Of a stretch of 64,000 bases of DNA, positions 16,493-25,273 are shown in pieces. The stretch's first letter is position 1; each line of letters opens with the position of its first letter. Where the stretch lies: contig NC_021985.1 of assembly GCF_000444875.1 (NCBI RefSeq), positions 3,295,535 to 3,359,534 of the forward strand. Reading direction: 5' to 3'. This stretch comes from Streptomyces collinus Tu 365. GTDB taxonomy: Bacteria > Actinomycetota > Actinomycetes > Streptomycetales > Streptomycetaceae. The notes under the pieces are model-generated. The model was not told where the DNA came from. It was given only the letters and a program-made list of their open reading frames with translations, and did not search any database. The position numbers and the translations under genes are program-made.

Positions 16493-17890
16493 ATGAGCCT
16501 CACCCTGACCCGGCGCCGCCCCGCGCCGGCCCCGGTGCTGTCGGTGGTGGCCGTGGTGGCCCTGCTCGCGCTGCCCCTCACCCCGGGGGGCGAGGGCGGC
16601 GCCGGACCGGCCGACGTGGTGTCCGCGCTGGTCGTCGGCCACTGCGCGGTACGACTGCTGCGCGCACGGCGGCGCCCGCTGTCCCCTACGGCCGCCGTGG
16701 TCCTCGGCCTGCCGGTCACCGGTCTCGCGCTCGCCGCGGCGGACGCGGTCTCCCCGGGCGCGGGGATCGCCGGCCTCGGCCGCTACCTGCAGATCTTCGT
16801 CCTGGTGCCGGCCGCCGTCCTGCTGCTGGTCCGCCACCGGTCCGACTTCCGTCTGCTCGCCTGGTCCCTGGTGGGGCTCGCGCTGTGGCAGGGCGCGCTG
16901 GGCGTCCAGCAGTACGCCACCGGGACCGGCGCCTCCTACCAGGGCGAGGACATCCGCGCGGTGGGCACCTTCGGGGCGTCGGACGTGATGGGCATGGCGA
17001 CCGTGGTGTCGTTCGGCCTGGTGTGCGCGGCCGGTCTGGCGCTCGGCCGGACGCCGGTGCGCGAGCGGGCGGTCGCGGCCGTCTGCGCGTTCGTCCTGCT
17101 CGTCCCGCTCGCCCTGTCCTTCAGCCGGGGCGCCTGGATCGCCACCGCCGTGACGCTCACCGTCCAGCTCGTGGCGGCCGGGCCGCGCCGTGCGCTGCGG
17201 GTCGGCGCGGCAGCCGTGGCGGCGGGTGTGGTGCTGGTGGGCGGTCTCGGGCTGGGCTCCGCGATGCTCCAGGAACGGATCGACAGCATCACGCGGGTCA
17301 CCGACGCGCCCGACCAGTCGGTCACCGACCGGTACACGATGTGGGCGGCGGCGGGCGACATGTGGCGGCAGCGGCCGTTGACCGGTGTGGGGCTGAAGGG
17401 CTTCCCCGAGTACCGCGACGGGCACGCCTCGCTCGCCCTGTCCTCGGGCAGCGACACGGAGGGCGCGGGCGCCGCCTACCGCAGGCAGCCGCTGCTGTCC
17501 CCGCACAACATGTACCTGCTGGTGCTCGGCGAGCAGGGCCTGGTCGGTCTCGTGGGCCTGGTGGGCGGCTGGCTGGCCCTGCTGGTGTGCGCGCTGCGGG
17601 GCGTGCGCCGGGCGCGCCGCTCGGGCCGGGGCCAGGAGTGCGCGCTCATCTCCTGCGGGCTGCTGGTCTGGCAGCTGGTCGACTTCGCCTACGCCGACAT
17701 CGGCGGCAGCTCGACCGTGCTGACCGCGGTGTGCCTGGGCCTCGTGGCCTGGTGGGCGCTGGTGGGCGCGGACGAGGTCGTTCCCCTACCGGACGCCGTC
17801 GCCTCCGACGCGGGCGCGGTCGGCTCCGCAGGGTGTGCCGCGCGGCCGGCCGCGGAGGAACGGGCCGTCGGGGAGGCCGGGGTCCGGTGA
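16493..17890 (+). CDS. O-antigen ligase / Wzy-type polymerase family protein
   Basis: 465 residues with ten or more transmembrane helices. The Wzy_C hallmark is present: FSRGAWIA in a helix, then a large external loop with RPLTGVGLKGFPEYR and SPHNMYLLVLGEQG. It probably polymerises or ligates lipid-linked repeat units outside the membrane. ATG 16493 lies three bases after the sugar transferase stop; its own stop overlaps the next gene (GTGA). Confidence 0.8.
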   Translation: MSLTLTRRRPAPAPVLSVVAVVALLALPLTPGGEGGAGPADVVSALVVGHCAVRLLRARRRPLSPTAAVVLGLPVTGLALAAADAVSPGAGIAGLGRYLQIFVLVPAAVLLLVRHRSDFRLLAWSLVGLALWQGALGVQQYATGTGASYQGEDIRAVGTFGASDVMGMATVVSFGLVCAAGLALGRTPVRERAVAAVCAFVLLVPLALSFSRGAWIATAVTLTVQLVAAGPRRALRVGAAAVAAGVVLVGGLGLGSAMLQERIDSITRVTDAPDQSVTDRYTMWAAAGDMWRQRPLTGVGLKGFPEYRDGHASLALSSGSDTEGAGAAYRRQPLLSPHNMYLLVLGEQGLVGLVGLVGGWLALLVCALRGVRRARRSGRGQECALISCGLLVWQLVDFAYADIGGSSTVLTAVCLGLVAWWALVGADEVVPLPDAVASDAGAVGSAGCAARPAAEERAVGEAGVR

Positions 17891-19869
17891 CGGTGACGCC
17901 CTCCCCCGAAGCCCGCCGCGGGACCGGCGGGAGCGGTGCGGTGCCCGGACCGGACGACGGCGACGGCGAAGGCCCGGTCGTGCTGGCCTCACCCCGGGCC
18001 GGTGCACGGGCCGGTGCGCCCGCCGCTACCCACTCCGGTGCGCCCGCCGGTACCCACTCAGGTACCCGGGCCGACACAACCGCCGCCGGGACGCGGGCCG
18101 GGGCGCGCCCCGGCCCGGCGCGGCCTGCCGGGTCCGGACAGGCGCCGCCCAGCCGGGGCTTCCTGGCCAGGGCCGCTCTGATCACCGCCTCCCTCACGGT
18201 CGCGGGCGCGCTGCTCGGGCTGGTGCGCGACCAGTCGCTGGCGCGGCTGTTCGGGGCCGGCCGGGACACCGACGCCTTCCTGGTGGCCTGGACCCTGCCG
18301 GAGTTCGCGGCCACCCTGCTCATCGAGGACGGACTGGCCTACGCGCTGGTCCCGGCGTTCAGCGTGGCGCTGGCCCGGCGTGCGCAGGGGGCACCCGGGG
18401 ACCCCGTCCGGTCCCTGGTCGCGAGCACCCTGCCGCGGCTGGCACCGGCCTTCGCCGCGGTGGCCGTGCTGCTCGCCGTGGCCGCGCCGTGGCTGGTCGG
18501 GGTGCTCGCGCCGGGTCTGCCCGACCCGGCACTCGCCGTGGACTGCACCCGGCTCACCGCGAGTTGCGTGTGCAGCTTCGGGCTCGCCGGCTACTGCAGC
18601 GCGGCCCTGCGGGCCCACCGAAGCTTCCTGGCCCCGGCCGCGATCTACGTCGCCTACAACACCGGCATCGTCGTCACCATGTTCACCCTCGGCGGCCGGT
18701 GGGGCGTGCGCTCGGCCGCGTTCGGGGTGGCGGTGGGCGGCTGTCTGATGGTGGCCGTACAGATTCCCTCGCTGGTACGGCGGTTGCGCACCCGGCGGTC
18801 ACGGCGGTCGGCCGGCACCGTCGCGGAGATCGGTACGGAGGCCGGTCCGAGCGGCGGCGCCGGGACCGGCACCCCGCCCGGGCAACGGCCCGTGGACGCC
18901 GCGCTGATGGCGACCGTGCTGCTGTTCGCGCTGGTCCGGCAGTCGCAGGTGCTCGTCGAGCGGTACCTGGCCTCCGGACTGCCCGCGGGCGCCATCTCGC
19001 ATCTCAACTACGCGCAGAAGGTCGCGCAGATCCCGATGACGCTGTCGACGATGCTGTGCACGGTCACCTTCCCGGTGGTGGCGCGCGCGCTCGCCGACGG
19101 TGACACCGAGCAGGCCCGGGACCGGGTGGAGCGCGACCTGGTGGTGGCCTCCTGGCTGGTGCTCCTCGGCACGGCGGCCGTCGTCGCCTGCGCCCCGCAG
19201 ATCGTCCAACTGCTCTTCCAGCGGGGCGCCTTCACGGCCCATGACACGGCGGCGACCGCGGGCGTGATGCGGGTGTACGCGCTGGGGCTGCTCGGCCAGA
19301 CGCTGACGGGCGTGCTGGTCCGCTCCTACTTCTCGGCGGGCCGCGCCGCCTGGTACCCGGTCGCCGCGATGGCCGCCGGCCTCGCCGTCACGTTCTGGGC
19401 GGGCGCCGGGACGGTCGGCCCCTGGGGGGTCACCGGGATCGCCGCGGCCAACGCCGCCGGCATCACCGTCACCGCGGTCCTGCTGCTGGCGGGCACGGCG
19501 AGCGGTCCGCGGGGGCGCTCCGTCCTTCCGGGCGGCCCGCGCGGTGTGCCGGTGCGCGCCCGGCGCGTGCTGGCCGGGGTGGGCGGGCCGCTGGTGGCGG
19601 CCGTGGTGGCAGCGGTCGCCGGCGCCCTGGCGGCGGGCCGGGCGGGCGGACCGTACGCGGGTCCGGTCGCCGGCGGCGCCACCGTGACCGCCGTGTTCGT
19701 CCTGCTCGGCCGTGTGCTGAGCGCCCGGGGCGGGACGTCCGGCCCGCCTTCCCTCCCGCTCGCCCGCTTCCTCCCGGCCCTGCCTTCCCTCCGCCGGCCC
19801 TTCGTCCGGCGCCTTCTCCTTCCTGTCCGCACCCTCGTACGGAGGCTCGTCCATGCCGTCCGCCGTTGA
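17887..19869 (+). CDS. MurJ/MviN-like lipid flippase (exopolysaccharide operon)
   Basis: 660 residues. After an 80-residue Ala/Gly/Thr-rich cytoplasmic leader come about 14 transmembrane helices of the MOP superfamily. Family marks include LLGLVRDQSLARLFGAGRDTDAF, the region around LIEDGLAYALVPAFS, and SHLNYAQKVAQIPM. In an exopolysaccharide operon it would flip undecaprenyl-linked oligosaccharide to the outer face, rather than being the essential lipid II flippase. GTG start at 17887 overlaps the preceding stop; the 3' end overlaps the next gene by 17 bases. Confidence 0.85.
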   Translation: MTVTPSPEARRGTGGSGAVPGPDDGDGEGPVVLASPRAGARAGAPAATHSGAPAGTHSGTRADTTAAGTRAGARPGPARPAGSGQAPPSRGFLARAALITASLTVAGALLGLVRDQSLARLFGAGRDTDAFLVAWTLPEFAATLLIEDGLAYALVPAFSVALARRAQGAPGDPVRSLVASTLPRLAPAFAAVAVLLAVAAPWLVGVLAPGLPDPALAVDCTRLTASCVCSFGLAGYCSAALRAHRSFLAPAAIYVAYNTGIVVTMFTLGGRWGVRSAAFGVAVGGCLMVAVQIPSLVRRLRTRRSRRSAGTVAEIGTEAGPSGGAGTGTPPGQRPVDAALMATVLLFALVRQSQVLVERYLASGLPAGAISHLNYAQKVAQIPMTLSTMLCTVTFPVVARALADGDTEQARDRVERDLVVASWLVLLGTAAVVACAPQIVQLLFQRGAFTAHDTAATAGVMRVYALGLLGQTLTGVLVRSYFSAGRAAWYPVAAMAAGLAVTFWAGAGTVGPWGVTGIAAANAAGITVTAVLLLAGTASGPRGRSVLPGGPRGVPVRARRVLAGVGGPLVAAVVAAVAGALAAGRAGGPYAGPVAGGATVTAVFVLLGRVLSARGGTSGPPSLPLARFLPALPSLRRPFVRRLLLPVRTLVRRLVHAVRR

Positions 19870-20614
19870 GTCGCCCCGCCGTGCCCGGGCCGCCCGGCCG
19901 GGCACCGTCCCGTGGATCGCCATGTACCACTCGGTCGGCGACTGTTCCGACGACCCGTACCGGGTCACCGTCACCCCGGACCGGCTGGAGCGGCAGCTGC
20001 GCTGGCTGCGCGCCCGTGGCCTGCGGGGTGTGTCGGTGGCCGAGCTGCTGGCGGCCCGCGCCCGGGGCGAGGGCCGCGACCTGGTGGGGCTCACCTTCGA
20101 CGACGGGTACGCCGACTTCCTCACCGGCGCGTTGCCGGTGCTGACCCGCTGGGAGTGCACGGCCACCCTGTTCGTGCTGCCCGGCCGGTTCGGCGGCGAC
20201 AACGCGTGGGACCCGCTGGGCCCGCGCAAGCCGCTGCTCACCGCCGACGCCGTCCGGGAGGCCGCCCGCGCGGGCGTGGAGATCGGCTCGCACGGCCTCA
20301 CCCACGTCGACCTCACCCGTGCCGACGACACCGTCCTCGGGGCCGAGACCGCCGGGAGCCGGACCCTGCTGCGGGAGCTGACCGGGACCCCGGTGGGCGG
20401 GTTCTGCTACCCCTACGGCACCGTCGACCGCCGGGCCGTCGACGCGGTGCGCGCGGCCGGGTACGCCTACGCCTGCGCCATCGACCCCGGCCCGCTGACC
20501 GGCCCGCACGCCCTGCCCCGCGTGCACATCGGGCAGAACGACGCCGCCCTGCGCCTGTCGCTGAAGTACCGGCTGCACCGGCTGCGCCGCCGCCCCGCCG
20601 CGGAGCCGCGATGA
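19853..20614 (+). CDS. Polysaccharide deacetylase (NodB domain)
   Basis: 253 residues. NodB motifs are visible in order: TFDDGYADF (catalytic base and metal Asp pair), SHGLTHVDL (metal His pair) and FCYPYGTVD. It removes N-acetyl groups from amino-sugar polymers or precursors. There is no signal peptide or membrane helix, so it would act inside the cell on lipid-linked intermediates or be exported with partners. ATG 19853 lies inside the flippase gene end; its stop overlaps the next start as ATGA. Confidence 0.87.
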   Translation: MPSAVESPRRARAARPGTVPWIAMYHSVGDCSDDPYRVTVTPDRLERQLRWLRARGLRGVSVAELLAARARGEGRDLVGLTFDDGYADFLTGALPVLTRWECTATLFVLPGRFGGDNAWDPLGPRKPLLTADAVREAARAGVEIGSHGLTHVDLTRADDTVLGAETAGSRTLLRELTGTPVGGFCYPYGTVDRRAVDAVRAAGYAYACAIDPGPLTGPHALPRVHIGQNDAALRLSLKYRLHRLRRRPAAEPR

Positions 20615-21768
20615 GGGCGCTGCACGTCATCACCGGGCTCGGGACCGGCGGCGCCGAGCAGCAACTGCGGCTGCTGCTGCGGCACCTGCCGGTGGACTGC
20701 GACGTGGTGACGCTGACCGACCCCGGGCCGGTCGCCGAGGGGCTGGCCGCCGACGGCGTCCACGTGGTCCACCTGGGCATGCGCGGCAACCGCGACCTGG
20801 CCGCGCTGCCCCGCCTGGCCCGGCTGATCCGGCGCGGCCGCTACGACCTGGTGCACACCCACCTGTACCGGGCCTGCCTGTACGGCAGGATCGCGGCCCG
20901 GCTCGCCGGCGTCCGCGCGGTCGTCGCCACCGAACACTCCCTCGGTGACTCGCAGATGGAGGGCCGCCCGCTCACGGCCGGGGTGCGCGCCCTGTACCTG
21001 GCCGGTGAGCGGCTGGGCCGGTCCACGGTGGCGGTGTCCCCGACGGTCGCCGAGCGGCTGACGCGCTGGGGCGTGCCCGGGCCGCGCATCGCGGTCGTGC
21101 CCAACGGCATCGACCTGGAGCGGTTCCGCTTCGACCCGGGGCTGCGGCTGCGCACCCGGGCCCGGCTCGGGCTGCCGGACGACGCGTTCGTCATCGGCGG
21201 CGTCGGCAGGCTCGCCCCCGGCAAACGCTTCGACGTGCTGATCCGGGCTCTGGCCGGGCTCCCCGGCGACTGCCGGCTGCTGCTGGTCGGCGGGGGCGGC
21301 GAGGAGGGCGCGCTGCGCGGGGCCGCCCGGCTCGCCGGGGTCGCCGACCGGGTGGTCTTCGCCGGTGAGCGGCCCCACGGGTGCGACCCCGCCGCCGGCC
21401 CCGACCTGCCCGCGCTGGCCTCGGCGATGGACGTGCTCGCCTCGCCCTCCGCCGAGGAGGCGTTCGGGCTGGCCGTCGTCGAGGCGCTCGCGGCCGGGCT
21501 GCCGGTGCGCTACACCTCCTGCCCGGCCGTCGAGGACCTGCCGCCCGGGGCCGCCCCGGGCGCCCTGCGCGTCGAGGGCGGCACCGACGCCTACACCCGG
21601 GCGCTCGCCGAGGTACGCGCCGCCGGCCCCGGCCCGCGCACCGCCCCCGAGGCCGCCCGTCACTACTGCATCGCCCGCAGCGCCAGCCGGCTCATGGACG
21701 TCTACGCGGCGGCTCTCGCCCGTACCGTCCCCGAGCCCCGATCCTCCCAGGGAGTCACCCCGCCATGA
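20611..21768 (+). CDS. Glycosyltransferase family 4 (exopolysaccharide operon, second GT)
   Basis: 385 residues, GT-B fold. It begins MRALHVITGLGTGGAEQQLRL, the classical GT4 GGAE loop, and continues with VVPNGIDLERF, GVGRLAPGKRFDVLIRAL and SPSAEEAFGLAVVEALAAG. The E-x7-E element in the last motif marks a retaining enzyme. Start and stop both overlap neighbours by four bases (ATGA), so it is translationally coupled on both sides. Confidence 0.88.
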   Translation: MRALHVITGLGTGGAEQQLRLLLRHLPVDCDVVTLTDPGPVAEGLAADGVHVVHLGMRGNRDLAALPRLARLIRRGRYDLVHTHLYRACLYGRIAARLAGVRAVVATEHSLGDSQMEGRPLTAGVRALYLAGERLGRSTVAVSPTVAERLTRWGVPGPRIAVVPNGIDLERFRFDPGLRLRTRARLGLPDDAFVIGGVGRLAPGKRFDVLIRALAGLPGDCRLLLVGGGGEEGALRGAARLAGVADRVVFAGERPHGCDPAAGPDLPALASAMDVLASPSAEEAFGLAVVEALAAGLPVRYTSCPAVEDLPPGAAPGALRVEGGTDAYTRALAEVRAAGPGPRTAPEAARHYCIARSASRLMDVYAAALARTVPEPRSSQGVTPP

Positions 21769-22418
21769 CCGAGTATCCCCTCAGGCACCACCGCCCGGCC
21801 CGCCTCACCCGCGCCCGCGCGCTGCCGCCCTGGACGCTGGTGGCGGCCGGCGTCCTCGCGGGCGGTCTGCTGGGCGGCGCGTACGGGGAGCTGAAGCCAC
21901 CGGTGTACACGGCCACCAGTTATGTGGTCGCCGTACCCACCGAAGGGTCCGACACCGCCTCCGCGCTCGGCTTCGCCCAGGCCTACGGCCGGGTCGCCAC
22001 CCAGCTCGCGGTGCTCGGCGACGCGCAGCGGCAGGCCGGGGTGCCGGTGGAGACCCTGCGCGCCGACGTGCGCACCGCGACCTCGCCGGACGCCCCCATG
22101 GTGGCGGTGTCCGCGACCTCGGGCCGCCCGGCCGAGGCCGCCGGCATGGCCGACGCGGTCGCCCGTTCCCTGACCCGGCACGCCAACGCCACCAAGAGCC
22201 GGACCCACGTCGAACTCATGGAGTTCTCGCGGGCGTTGCCACCGACCGCGCCGTCCTCGGCGTCCGCGGGACTCACCGCTCTGGTGGGGGCGAGCGCGGG
22301 CGGGCTGCTCGGCGGTCTGGCGCTGCTGGTGCGGCCGAGGCGCCGGTCGCCCGAGCCGGCGCGGGCGGCCACCGTGCCCGCGCCCGCCCTCGCCGCCGAC
22401 GCGCGCGGCCAGCTGTGA
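21765..22418 (+). CDS. Wzz/capsule chain-length-type membrane protein
   Basis: 217 residues with two transmembrane helices (around 27-45 and 170-190) flanking an extracytoplasmic domain that starts PPVYTATSYVVAV and contains AYGRVATQLAVLGDAQRQAGV. This is the layout of Wzz/YveK proteins, which set polysaccharide chain length or couple to export. The C-terminal 25 residues are cytoplasmic and carry no kinase. Coupled at both ends (ATGA in, GTGA out). Confidence 0.75.
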   Translation: MTEYPLRHHRPARLTRARALPPWTLVAAGVLAGGLLGGAYGELKPPVYTATSYVVAVPTEGSDTASALGFAQAYGRVATQLAVLGDAQRQAGVPVETLRADVRTATSPDAPMVAVSATSGRPAEAAGMADAVARSLTRHANATKSRTHVELMEFSRALPPTAPSSASAGLTALVGASAGGLLGGLALLVRPRRRSPEPARAATVPAPALAADARGQL

Positions 22419-23659
22419 CGGCGACGTACCCGGCGCGGCCGGAGTGCACCACCGCTCCCCTCGGCGGGCCCTCCACCGGACTCGTCACCGAAGTCGTCAC
22501 CGACGAGGCCGTCTTCGCCGCGCTCGGACCTGCCTGGGGGCGGCTGTACGGGCGGTGCGGCACCGCGACACCCTTCCTGAGCCACGCCTGGCTGCACTCG
22601 TGGTGGCGGTCGTACGGCAGGACGGGACGGCTCAGACTGCTGCTGGTGCGCCGCGGCCCGGGCGGTGAACTGGCCGCCGCGGCACCGCTGATGCTGGTCC
22701 GCCGTCCGCTGCCCGCCCTGGTGCCGCTCGGCGGGCCGATCTCCGACTACGGGGACGTGCTGCTGGACGACGGCGACGACGGGAGCGCGGCCGGCGCCCT
22801 CGCCGCGGCCCTGTCGCGGGCGGCGCGCACGGCGCTGGTCGACTTCCGCGAGGTACGGCCGGGTGGCGCGGCGGAGCGGGTGCTCGCCCGGTGGCGCGGG
22901 CCCCGGCGCGCGCTCGACGACTCGCTGTGCCTCGAACTGCCCGCCGTGCCCATGGAGGAGCTGGTCGCCCGGCTGCCGTCGGGCAAGGCGCAGCGGGTGC
23001 GGGCCAAGCTGCGCAGGCTGACCGCGCTGGGCGTGGAGCGGCGGGTGGCCGGGCCCGGTGAGGTGCCGGCGGCCCTGCACCGGCTGCTGGAGCTGCACCG
23101 CTCCCAGTGGCAGGGGCGGGGCGTGACGGCCGAGCATCTGCGGCCGCGGTTCCGGGAGCATCTGGTCCGCGCGGTGGGCCCGATGGTCCGTGCCGGGGAC
23201 GCGGTGGTCACCGAGTTCAGGCTCGACGGCGAGGTGGTCGCCGTCGACCTGACGCTGCTGTCCCGGGGTCTGGCGGGCGGTTATCTGTACGGCGCCGATC
23301 CCCGGCTGCGGGAACGGAAGGCGGACGTGGCCGTGATGCTGCTGGACGCGTGCAGCGGGCACGCGGCGGCGGCAGCGCGCGGCGCGGCGGGCGGCCGGGG
23401 CGTGCTGAGCCTGCTGCGCGGCGACGAGCCGTACAAACACCACTGGCGTCCCGAACCGGTGGTCAGCCGACGGCTGCTGCTGGCCAGGCGGCGCACCGCC
23501 CCACTGCTCGTGGCCGTGCTCGCCGAGACGGCCGTCCGGCGGCGGGGCGGGCAGGCACTGCGCCGGGGCGGTCGGGTGTCGCTCCGGTGGGGGCAGGCAC
23601 TGCGCCGGTGGAAGCAGGCACTGCGCCGGTGGATGCCGGGGCGTCGCGACGGGCACTAG
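22415..23659 (+). CDS. GNAT acetyltransferase, BcsL/CelD-like (last exopolysaccharide gene)
   Basis: 414 residues. TPFLSHAWLHSWWRSYG near the N-terminus and a later GNAT half (LHRLLELHRSQWQGRG..., GEVVAVDLTLLSRGLAGGYLYGADPRL) are characteristic of the CelD/BcsL group found in polysaccharide operons. It probably acylates the polymer or its precursor. The last 50 residues hold a recent-looking repeat (QALRRGGR, QALRRW, QALRRW) encoded by near-identical DNA at 23551-23635. The stop overlaps the convergent hydrolase gene by four bases. Confidence 0.78.
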   Translation: MTATYPARPECTTAPLGGPSTGLVTEVVTDEAVFAALGPAWGRLYGRCGTATPFLSHAWLHSWWRSYGRTGRLRLLLVRRGPGGELAAAAPLMLVRRPLPALVPLGGPISDYGDVLLDDGDDGSAAGALAAALSRAARTALVDFREVRPGGAAERVLARWRGPRRALDDSLCLELPAVPMEELVARLPSGKAQRVRAKLRRLTALGVERRVAGPGEVPAALHRLLELHRSQWQGRGVTAEHLRPRFREHLVRAVGPMVRAGDAVVTEFRLDGEVVAVDLTLLSRGLAGGYLYGADPRLRERKADVAVMLLDACSGHAAAAARGAAGGRGVLSLLRGDEPYKHHWRPEPVVSRRLLLARRRTAPLLVAVLAETAVRRRGGQALRRGGRVSLRWGQALRRWKQALRRWMPGRRDGH

Positions 23660-24909
23660 AGGGTGCGCGGCCACCGGTCGGCGGGGAGACAGGGGTTCCC
23701 GCCGAGCCAGTACGCGACCCAGCCGCCCAGGTCCGGCGACGCGCAGGCGTCCGGGGGCCGCCGCGTGGGCGCGGGGGTCGGCACGGGCGCGGGCAGGGGG
23801 GTCGGCGGGGGCGTCGGTGCCGGTGCGGTGGGGGTGGCCGGCACGGGGTCCGGGGTGCGTGCGCCGGTGCGGCCGTACAGCGCGGACCGGTACACCGCGG
23901 ACGCCATAGGGTTCCGCGCGCACTGCCACACGCCGTGCGGGCAGTAGTCGGTCAGCGTGTTGTACAGCGGCCGGTGCGCTTCCATCCAGGCGAGCATCCG
24001 GCGCATGTACGTGGCGTCGTCGCCGTTGCGGAAGAGCCCCCACTCCGGGTACGAGAGCGGCTTGCCGTGGGCCTCGGCGAAGTCCACGTGCCGCTGGAGG
24101 CCGTAGGGTTCCGTCACCTGCTCGTCGAAGGACATGCCGGCCGGCTGGTCGTAGGAGTCCATGCCGACGATGTCGACCGTGTCGTCCCCGGGGTAGCACT
24201 CGGTCCAGGGGACGGCGTCCCGGCCCCGGCTGGGAGCGAAGTCGAACCGGAACCGCTGGCCGGGCACCGCCCGCATGGCCCTGACGATCCGGTTCCAGTA
24301 GGTCTTCCACGACTCCGGGTCCGGGCCGCAGCGGTGGGTGTAGGTGACGCCGTTCATCTCCCAGCCGAGCACGACGACCGTGTCCGGCACGCGCAGGTCG
24401 ACCAGCCGCTCGGCGAGGGTGCGGAAGTGCCGGTCGAACCGCCCGGCCGCGCCCTTGCGCAGCAGCGAGCGCACCTGGTCGTCGGAGAGGTCCTCCTCGT
24501 TGCGCTCCTGCATGGGGACGTTGAGCACGAGCGTGCGGTCCGGCTTCTCGCGCCGCCATCGCGCCCACGGGTCGAGGAAGCCGGGCGGGCCCTCGATGTC
24601 GCTCCATGTGCCGCCGGGCAGATAGGTGTGCCCGACGGTCGGTTCGGTGCCGCCGAGCCAGTCGCCGAGCCCGGCGATCCGGGCCAGGCCGCTCGGGCCG
24701 GAGCCGAGGAACGCGCCGAACGGCGGGGGCGCCTGCCGCTCCGCGACGGAGGAGCCGGCGGGCCGTGCGGCTGCGGAGGAGCCGGCGGGCCGTGCCGCGC
24801 CTGGCGCGGGGCCGGGGCCGGGGCCGGCCACCAGGGCGAGGGCGGCGGCGACCACCGACGCCACCACGGTCAGCCGCCGGGCGCGGGCCCGTCGCTCTCG
24901 CGGAGCCAT
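23656..24909 (-). CDS. Secreted glycoside hydrolase, GH26-like
   Basis: 417 residues. N-terminal signal sequence (RRLTVVASVVAAALALVAGPG), a low-complexity linker, then a TIM-barrel domain: VVVLGWEMNG (acid/base Glu) and LSYPEWGLFRNGDD (nucleophile Glu), the two-Glu arrangement of clan GH-A as in beta-mannanases of GH26. A Pro/Thr-rich linker leads to a 30-residue Cys-flanked tail (DACASPDLGGWVAYWLGGNPC). It probably trims or releases the polymer made by the convergent operon, though this is inference. GGAG lies six bases before ATG 24909. Confidence 0.75.
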   Translation of the reverse strand: MAPRERRARARRLTVVASVVAAALALVAGPGPGPAPGAARPAGSSAAARPAGSSVAERQAPPPFGAFLGSGPSGLARIAGLGDWLGGTEPTVGHTYLPGGTWSDIEGPPGFLDPWARWRREKPDRTLVLNVPMQERNEEDLSDDQVRSLLRKGAAGRFDRHFRTLAERLVDLRVPDTVVVLGWEMNGVTYTHRCGPDPESWKTYWNRIVRAMRAVPGQRFRFDFAPSRGRDAVPWTECYPGDDTVDIVGMDSYDQPAGMSFDEQVTEPYGLQRHVDFAEAHGKPLSYPEWGLFRNGDDATYMRRMLAWMEAHRPLYNTLTDYCPHGVWQCARNPMASAVYRSALYGRTGARTPDPVPATPTAPAPTPPPTPLPAPVPTPAPTRRPPDACASPDLGGWVAYWLGGNPCLPADRWPRTL

Positions 24910-25240
24910 GCCCGCTCCTTCCGCCACTGGACCGCGCCCCGGTGGGCCGGTTCCTGCTATTGACACACAGTCACATCGGCGTGGCGTCCGCCAGCACGGC
25001 TACGGCGTTCAGGTGGCCCCGGCCCCCGCACGGGCGAACCCTGAGCGGGAGGGGCGGGAGGAACGGGAGGAACGACCGGGGAAGGTGCTGGGGTGGGCCT
25101 CGGGCGGGAGTTCGCCGTGGCGTGTGGAGCCGGCGGGCTGGCGGTTCCCCGGCCGGACGGCGTGGCGAGGTGCCGGAGACGCTACGGCGCTGAAGGATGC
25201 GGTACGGCGCCACTGCGGAGGGCGCCGGTGCGGGACGCGG
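24910..25240. other. Gene-free gap between the hydrolase and the long chaplin
   Basis: Promoter side of the minus-strand hydrolase and 3' side of the minus-strand chaplin. Nothing coding is recognisable. A run of GGGAGGAAC-type direct repeats near 25040-25075 is the only visible pattern. Confidence 0.5.
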
Positions 25241-25266
25241 GGTGCCGGGCACTGGGGTCCGGCACC
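25241..25266 (-). terminator. Hairpin behind the long chaplin
   Basis: GGTGCCGG and CCGGCACC are complementary over a ten-base loop, seven bases past the chaplin stop. Confidence 0.55.
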
Positions 25267-25273
25267 CGGCACG

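Noticed and set aside
15820..17886. N-terminal extension of the flippase
   Set aside because: It overlaps the sugar transferase and ligase genes in another frame; the GTGA junction at 17887 gives the real start.
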